NCBI RefSeq assembly: GCF_000611645.1
Contig: NW_014012552.1
Coordinates: 1 to 14,056 of the forward strand
DNA from: Monoraphidium neglectum
Taxonomy: Eukaryota; Chlorophyta; Chlorophyceae; Sphaeropleales; Selenastraceae
Direction: 5' to 3'
Length of the DNA stretch: 14,056 bases
The notes beneath the pieces were generated by a model, which worked only from the letters and a program-made list of their open reading frames with translations, ran no database searches and was not told the origin of the DNA. This document shows positions 8,718 to 14,056 of the stretch, piece after piece. The stretch's first letter is position 1, and each line of letters starts with the position of its first letter. The position numbers were made by a program, and so were the translations under genes.

Positions 8718-10282
8718 ATGTATCTTTCGAATCTCTGGTTCGCGCTGCTTGCTGCCCCCTGGGGCCTGGCGGCCGCTGCTCTGCTGCACCAACTCGCCAT
8801 GGCACTTCTGTCCCTTCGAGGCGAGCCCCCAAGCGGTGAGTGGGTGGTCACCCGCGCATCATCTACATACTGTCAAGGGCGGTGGTTCCAAGCCAAGCCC
8901 GCGAGTAAAGGGCCTCCCTGCTCAAACAACAGGCGCCCGTGTTGCCCGCTCTTCACCGCCGTGTCAACCCCCTCCCAGCTGGCCATCCCCTGCGCCGCCG
9001 GCCCTCCACCCCTTCCAACACGTGACGGCGCCGCATGCCGCCACTCTGTGAATGCTGCACCACAGTCCTGCAAGGCAAGTACAGCGTAGAGATAGAGGGC
9101 GATTTCGTGGTCTTCGTCATTGGCATCTACCTGCAGCCGGGCGCATGGCTTTGGAGGCTGGGCACCATCTTCCGCGCGGGGCGCGCCATGGATGCAATGA
9201 AGAGGTGGGCAATGTTGAGGACATGTCGCTGTGTGCTCATCCTGCGTTTGAGGCGCGTTGTGTCTGCAGAGCAAGCAGCTGGACTGGCAAGATGCCTGGG
9301 TGCTGCGGACCACTCTGTGACTGGACTGCATTCAGCGCGTCCAGTGTGCGGCCCGCTCGTTTCATTGCTTTTGCAATGTGCCGCTGCCAGTCCCTCCCGA
9401 ACCACATCCTCAACAACACCAAATACTGTTTGTTCTCCCCCAGGGAGCTCTCCGAGCACCCCGAGTACGGCTGCATGCTGGTCAACCACACCAGCGCCCG
9501 CACAAACCCGACGCACCTCGTGCAGATCTGGCGCAGGTGAGTGGCGCACCGCCGGGCGGATGACGGTGTGCTGCGCAAAGCGCATTACCCCTGCATGCAT
9601 GTGGCGCAAGGGGCAGCGTCCTAGGCCTGCGGTCCTTGCTCACTCGCTTTGCTTGGCCGCCTCGCAGAGTATGAGTGCTTGCTTTGACACATCTTATTGC
9701 CTTGTAGTGGACCTACCCCGCCGTTTGCCACCCCGCCCCAAAACAGCTACGATCACCTGGCAGACTACGCCCGCAACCGCATGGCCAAGCACCTCGGCCC
9801 CTGGCTACAGTGGAATGTGGAGGCAAAGGGATTCAAAGGTGGGCGTGCAGCGCAACAAATGCTTGGCGCAGTGCTGGGGTGGCTGATCATGCAGGGCAGC
9901 GACACAAACAGCAATCCGCTCAGGCGACTGCGCCACGCAGCCGCTTCGATGCACCCGGCATACCAAGTGCCAAGCTGCCGTGCGTGGTCGCAAGGCCGCC
10001 GCTGGCCTTTGCCGGCCTGCCTCTGTGTGTCTGCCTCACACTTCAAGCCTTGCCGCACTGGCCACGGACATAACTCCCCTGTTGACAGGCGCCCAAATCC
10101 CTGGTGTCGGCATCTTCCACGAGGCCTACCTGGTCAGCAACTACGAAGCCATATACCGCAACATGCCACGGTCAGGGCTGGCCAAGATCGGCAAGCTCGT
10201 CAGCGCCTCGCACGGGCGCCTGCGGACCGGCAAGGGTCGGCTCAACCAGACCAACGGCGACGACCACGCCGCGATCCAGTGA
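8718..10282 (+). CDS. Membrane-anchored DUF4188 / af470-like monooxygenase family protein
   Basis: Five exons: 8718-8835, 9066-9204, 9444-9536, 9747-9838 and 10089-10282 (TGA). All introns are GT-AG and the joins keep frame (PPSVLQGKYS, AMKRELSEHP, IWRSYDHL, GFKGAQIPG), giving 211 aa. Residues 6-33 (LWFALLAAPWGLAAAALLH onwards) form one hydrophobic membrane segment. The rest matches the family once called DUF4188: KYSVEIEGDFVVFVIG (44-59), a W-rich turn, a helix ending MDAMKREL, YGCMLVNHT, the signature LVQIWRSYDHLADYA (111-125), HLGPWLQWN, GVGIFHEAYLV (153-163), and YEAIYRNMP.SGL (167-178). The family is a dimeric alpha/beta-barrel (ABM-like) fold and includes the fumagillin-pathway monooxygenase af470/Fma-MO. 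The tail after about 190 is basic and polar. Enzymatic function in algae is unknown to me. The ATG at 8718 begins the hydrophobic segment; the frame is open upstream but has no earlier ATG. Confidence 0.82.
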
Positions 10283-10640
10283 GGAGCCTGGGAAGGTGGT
10301 GCGCAGCTGCCCTGGCTGCTGGGTGTTGACGGCATCTCAATGGCCGCTTGTTGCCTGTGGTGGCGACACCTCACTCAGCGTGAGGCGCTCTCAGCACACC
10401 AGGAACGTATGTATTTCGACTGACAGAATAATAATGGTCATCACAACACTCGCGGCCCTTCCATGATATTAGGTGCACTTGTGCATAGCCTTGAAAACCT
10501 CTGCTTCATCAAACCTCACACCCAGCCTGGCACCACTTGGTTTTGACATTTGCTGCGCATATCACTGTTTTGGGTAGACAGTGCTAATTGTGCCACCACT
10601 TACCTAATTTGTCGACATGGCCTTGCTACACATGGGCCTG

Positions 10641-10682
10641 CTGCGTGCTGCGTGCTGCGTGCTGCGTGCTGCGTGCTGCATG
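10641..10682. repeat. Heptanucleotide tandem repeat (CTGCGTG)n
   Basis: Five perfect CTGCGTG units are followed by one CTGCATG unit. Period 7 and lack of an open repeat protein suggest a non-coding minisatellite that probably varies in copy number. Confidence 0.85.
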
Positions 10683-10779
10683 CTCAACAGCTGCAATACA
10701 ATAACGTGTGGTAGTGCCTGCTATGTTGCTGACAGTACCTGGCAACAAGCAGCTTGGCAGCATGTGCCTTGCTTGTTTT

Positions 10780-10792
10780 GGGGGGGGGGGGG
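10780..10792. repeat. G13 homopolymer
   Basis: Thirteen G follow GCTTGTTTT. Length may vary through slippage or read error. Confidence 0.8.
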
Positions 10793-10854
10793 CGTCACAG
10801 CCTGTTTTGGCAAAGCAGATGCTTGTGGGAAGGAGGGAAGTGTCAGCTCAATGA

Positions 10855-10859
10855 TGTAA
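10855..10859 (+). terminator. Possible TGTAA poly(A) signal of the DUF4188 gene
   Basis: This is the first plus-strand TGTAA I see after the DUF4188 stop codon, about 573 nt downstream. It matches the chlorophyte element but the distance is long, so the assignment is weak. Confidence 0.3.
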
Positions 10860-11236
10860 CATCGCTGCTATGCAGATCTTGTGGTGATGCAGTATCGGTT
10901 GTCTTGGCGCAGCCAAAAGACTATGGTCTACAGTTCGCTTGGGGCTCGGGTGGAACAGTGCAGCGCTTGCTCCAGTTTATACGTGCCCAGCGTGGTCTGC
11001 TGCCGTTGCAGCTCGACCAGCCAACAGGTCACCACCACCGCCAATCCGTACCGCTTCCAATTGTATCCAGATGGTTGAAGGTGGCTCGGGGTTGATATAC
11101 CTCTTGCATCAAAGAGATCGTTTGTAAGATTCAAATTTCGGGTGATCTTCGAGCCCTGTGATGACGTGTCCTTGACAGGCATTATATCAAACGAACAAAT
11201 AAGAGTAGCTGGGCCCGGCTGACGCGGACCGTGATC

Positions 11237-14056
11237 ATGGCGAATGAGCTAGCCGAGCTCCTGAGAAGGCTCGGGGCCCACGCACGGCAGCTGGAAGATA
11301 CGCAATCATTGGATGAGTTCCAGCGGCAGGCTGCGGAGGTCTGCGGGGCGTGTGAGCTGACGCTGCAGCAGCTTGCGCTGGCACGCACTGCGCTCAAAGA
11401 CACAACGCCGTCAACATGGGAGGCCCTGGGCGATGAGGGCGTTGTGCTGGCGGATGCTGTAAAGTGAGCCAGGCATTGAGCTAGCTGTTAATTGTGTGAT
11501 CAAAGTTTGGGGTTGGGGCATCATTGTGATGCGTTGACTTTGTGATGGTGCCCCTGTCCCAAGCATGTCTTGCCCCAACCAGGCAGCAGGTACAACATGA
11601 TTGGTCATACACAGCTGTGGCAACCTGCTGACTCGCCGCACACCTCTACAGGACCGTCAACGCCCTCATGCGCTTTGGCAAGGGCGCGCAGCCGTACATT
11701 GCCGCTGCGCTGTACAGCTGGCTGCTGCGCGCGCCCAGCTCCCCGGTGAGACATCATCCGTTGAAAGAGCGCGCCAACCCGCATCACGCATGCGTTAGCA
11801 CTCCGTTGCCCTGTGTCAGGAGCACCAGCATGCATTATTCATTGGGCGCAGAGGCCCTGCTTTCAACTGTGGCGGCGCCATGCTGGGATGATCGCTGCAA
11901 TCCATCAACCCTCGTGCTCTGCGCGCATGCCACCCTGCCAGGCCCATTTTCTGATGGACGGCCTCAATTTCTCAGGCTTCATGCAACGCATCAAGGATGC
12001 TTGCTGCGGCGCCGCCGCCAGCGCATCTAAGGGCGGCGCGGCGGGCGCGGACGCGGCCTCCCAAGAGGAGGGCGGCGGTGCCAGCGCAGCCAGGGACACG
12101 GCCGACGAGACGGCTGTATGCCTGGCTTTCGAGGCGGTGGCCAACCTGGCGGCGCTGCTGGGGTCGGTGGGCGTGCGTAGCTGCGAGGACGTGCGCCAGC
12201 TGTGTGCCGAGGTCCTGCCGGAGCTGGCGGCGTGCTCGCGGGTGGCCAAGGCGACGGCCGCGGGGCGCGCTGTGGGCCTCTCCTCAGGTGGGCACGTCCG
12301 CCATGGCCTTGAGCGGAGGTGGAGCCTTTGTCACAGCCTGAGACGACCCTATGTGTTCCGCCAACTTTCCGAGCTTTGCTTCGTTAGTGGGCGCCAACAC
12401 ACCTGCGGTGGGGTGCCTCCGTTGCCGCAGGCGTCATCCGCGACGCCGCGTACGAGGCGATGGCTGCGCTGCTGAACCCCCGCCACGGCAGCGCCCACGA
12501 GACCGCGGCGTCGCTCTTCCCGCGCCTGTCGAACGTCATGCTCGGCGCCGCGCCGGCGGCCGGCGGCGGCAGGAAGGGCGCGGCGGACGCGAGTGCGATC
12601 CGCACGGCGGCATGCACGTTTGTATGCGAAGCGCTCGGGTGAGCAAACTCGCCAGGCACACGCTGCGTCACTCCGCAGGCGTAAGGGTCTGGTGTCCCGC
12701 CCGCTGATTGTGCTCTTCCATGAGTGGCAAACGCGCCTGATGCGCACAGCTGAACTCCTCTTTTGCTCCGTCTCCGCCTGCGCCCCCAGGCGCCAGCCCG
12801 AGGTGCAGGAGGTGGTTGCCGCGCTTGCGCGCCACGTGTGCCTTAAGGCCCCGGACCGCGCCGAGCCGCGCGCCAACGCGATCCGGGCGGCGGCGACGAT
12901 GGTGCCGCTGCTGGCGCAGTGGGAGCAGGACCAGTTCGTGGGCTTCGTGTTTCACCTCAGCAGGAGCAGCAAGGCGAGCTCGGGCCGGGCGGTTTTTGGA
13001 ACCTTCTCGCCCGGCCTTTGCAGCGTCGTTGCGGCGGCAGCGCGGGGCGGCCCCTGACGCCCGCCGCCGCGCCCCCCTCCGCCCCTTGCTGTCTGGTTTT
13101 TCCAATCCGCCCGCAGATCGGCCAGCGCTGCCTGGCCGTCGGCCTGGCCCGCGAGCTGCTGATGCACCTGCCGGAGCCCTTCCAGCAGTCGACGTTCCAG
13201 CAGGCCGCGGACGCGGGCGCCGCCGCCGATGCGTCCGGGGAGCGCGGCGCGGCACGGGACGTGGTGCCGGCGCCCTGGAGCGTCGTGTGCCTTGCCGCGC
13301 TGCTCCACAGGTGAGAACGGACCAAAGAATGCAGCCGCGCACCGCAGGGGTTGCCGACCGCACCAATTGGCTGCCCAAGACGAGCCTTGAGCGTGTGTTT
13401 CTCCCCGCACCGCGCCGCCGCGACCCCACCGGCCTCGGGTGTGCACACCCGCATCCGGAATTTTTGCGCTCGCGCCCTCAGGTGCAGCGACAAGTCTGCA
13501 ATCGTGCGGGCGCGCGCGCTGTCAGACCTTTCGGAGGTCGTCGCGTGCTTCGGGGAGCTGCTGGCGCGCGACCCGGCCAGCGACGAATACCGCGTGGCGG
13601 AGCGCTTCGTGGCCGGCCTGGTGGCCGCGGCGCACCTGGAGGTGGGCGCTCATCACCTCCGGCCGCCACGCACACGAGCACGTGCGCACGCGCGCTTGCA
13701 TTGCGTGTGTGAAGGGACGAGACGCAGCGAATCCTGACGGGCGGATGGCACACTCAGGCTGCGTCGATCGCTGTGGGCTCGCTGGTTGGGTTTTCATCGT
13801 GCATGCGACGGAAACTGACATTTTTGATCCTGCTGCAACCTTGCCGCCAGCTACCCAAGCCCGCGGCGAGCACCAACGGTCCCAAGGCGCAGCGCCCGAG
13901 GCGGCGCGCCGCCTCTGCGGGCGGCGGCGAGTCGGACGGCGAGGCCGACGCCGACGGCGGTGGCGGTGGCGGGCGCGGCGGCGCGGAGGGCATGGAGGTG
14001 GATGGCGACGCAAACGGCGCAGACGCGGCACAGGGCGCCGGCGCCGAGGGCGCGGC
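11237..14056 (+). CDS. CAPD3: Condensin II complex subunit CAP-D3, N-terminal part (partial, spliced)
   Basis: HEAT-repeat non-SMC subunit of condensin II, which compacts mitotic chromosomes in the nucleus. Exons: 11237-11463, 11652-11745, 11942-12287, 12431-12638, 12790-12973, 13117-13310, 13482-13641 and 13851 onward past the window end; about 539 codons are present. The joins keep frame throughout (ADAVKTVNAL, LSSGVIRDAAYEA, HRCSDKSAIVRARAL). Helical repeat segments are visible: TADETAVCLAFEAVANLAAL, VIRDAAYEAMAALL, EVQEVVAALARHVCLK, NAIRAAATMVPLLAQWE. The strongest family match is DRAEPRAN then FVGFVFHLSRSSK joined to IGQRCLAVGLARELLMHLPE, and CSDKSAIVRARALSDLSEVV. These correspond to the RSSK.P.R and DKAPTVRSKAL blocks of animal CAP-D3. 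Exon 8 encodes a disordered Gly/Ala/Asp-rich stretch. Intron 5 (12974-13116) has a GC donor. The start is ATG 11237 (MANELAELLRR). Exons are very GC-rich. The C-terminal two-thirds is outside the window. Animal CAP-D3 is about 1500 aa. Confidence 0.88.
12974..13116 (+). other. CAP-D3 intron 5, GC-AG type
   Basis: The intron is 143 nt, from AGCAAG|GCGAGC to CCCGCAG|ATC, phase 0. Joining here gives SRSSK followed by IGQRCL, which aligns without a gap to the conserved RSSKIPHRVF region of animal CAP-D3 as I remember it. The nearest in-frame GT alternative, GCG|GTTTTT at about 12992, has a poor donor and would insert six residues (ASSGRA) into the conserved block. Confidence 0.75.
13851..14056 (+). 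other. Disordered Gly/Ala/acidic segment of CAP-D3
   Basis: Exon 8 encodes a basic patch (RPRRRAAS, about residues 486-493) followed by at least 45 residues made almost only of Gly, Ala, Asp and Glu (GESDGEADADGGGGGGRGG). Animal CAP-D3 also has an unstructured linker after the DKAPTVRSKAL helix, so the position fits. The RRRAAS patch resembles a nuclear localisation signal or a basophilic kinase site. That reading is inference. Confidence 0.6.

Larger units (their letters stand above)
10283..11236. other. Spacer between DUF4188 and CAP-D3 genes
   Basis: This 954-bp tandem-gene spacer holds the DUF4188 3' UTR and the CAP-D3 promoter. It contains a heptanucleotide tandem repeat at 10641-10682 and a G13 run at 10780-10792. 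TGTAA occurs at 10855-10859 and 11123-11127 on the plus strand; the first could end a long DUF4188 3' UTR of about 570 nt. No coding region is recognised. Confidence 0.5.

Noticed and set aside
9127..9609. 160-codon minus-strand frame
   Set aside because: It is antisense to DUF4188 exons 2 and 3, which carry family motifs.
9035..9886. Single 283-codon plus-strand frame as a gene
   Set aside because: Only its start overlaps real coding sequence (DUF4188 exon 2). Past 9204 it reads through introns and out-of-frame exons.
6193..10282. Methyltransferase and DUF4188 monooxygenase as a biosynthetic gene cluster
   Set aside because: The methyltransferase is of the homocysteine type, not a natural-product methyltransferase, and no further pathway genes are near.
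12668..13429. 253-codon open frame on the minus strand
   Set aside because: It is antisense to CAP-D3 exons 5 and 6, is Arg/Ala/Pro/Gly-rich as GC-rich shadow frames are, and runs across introns with conserved splice sites of the sense gene.

Overview
The window is nuclear DNA of a GC-rich green alga (Chlorophyta). Every gene is split by several short spliceosomal introns (about 75 to 425 nt). Coding DNA is clearly richer in G+C than the spacers. One gene product carries a plastid transit peptide and another a mitochondrial presequence. The green-algal poly(A) signal TGTAA lies behind at least two genes. The gene set (eukaryotic exosome, condensin II, plastid ribosome, mitochondrial ATP synthase) excludes a prokaryote or a mobile island. 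No rRNA, tRNA, CRISPR array or transposon was recognised. Layout, left to right: (1) about 1-1095, minus: 5' part of exosome cap subunit RRP4, running off the left edge. (2) 1096-2670: spacer with no recognisable gene. (3) 2671-4617, minus: five-exon gene for plastid ribosomal protein bS21 with a long Gln/Tyr-rich C-terminal tail. (4) 4618-4863: 246-bp head-to-head spacer, a candidate bidirectional promoter. (5) 4864-5744, plus: two-exon gene for mitochondrial F1-ATPase subunit delta (the homologue of bacterial epsilon). (6) 5745-6192: convergent 3' spacer. (7) 6193-7437, minus: three-exon homocysteine S-methyltransferase with intact zinc cysteines. (8) 7438-8717: divergent spacer with a 21-nt-period direct repeat. 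(9) 8718-10282, plus: five-exon gene for a membrane-anchored protein of the DUF4188 / af470-like monooxygenase family, the least characterised protein here. (10) 10283-11236: spacer with a heptanucleotide tandem repeat and a G13 run. (11) 11237-14056, plus: first eight exons of condensin II subunit CAP-D3, running off the right edge. The genes serve unrelated housekeeping roles: RNA decay, plastid translation, mitochondrial ATP synthesis, methionine metabolism and chromosome condensation. They do not form a functional cluster. The points most worth a second look are a well-supported GC-AG intron in CAP-D3, a possible second one in bS21, the shared promoter joining a plastid and a mitochondrial gene, and the algal DUF4188 protein. 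All exon joins were made by eye from reading frame, splice consensus and remembered protein families; no transcript or database was available.
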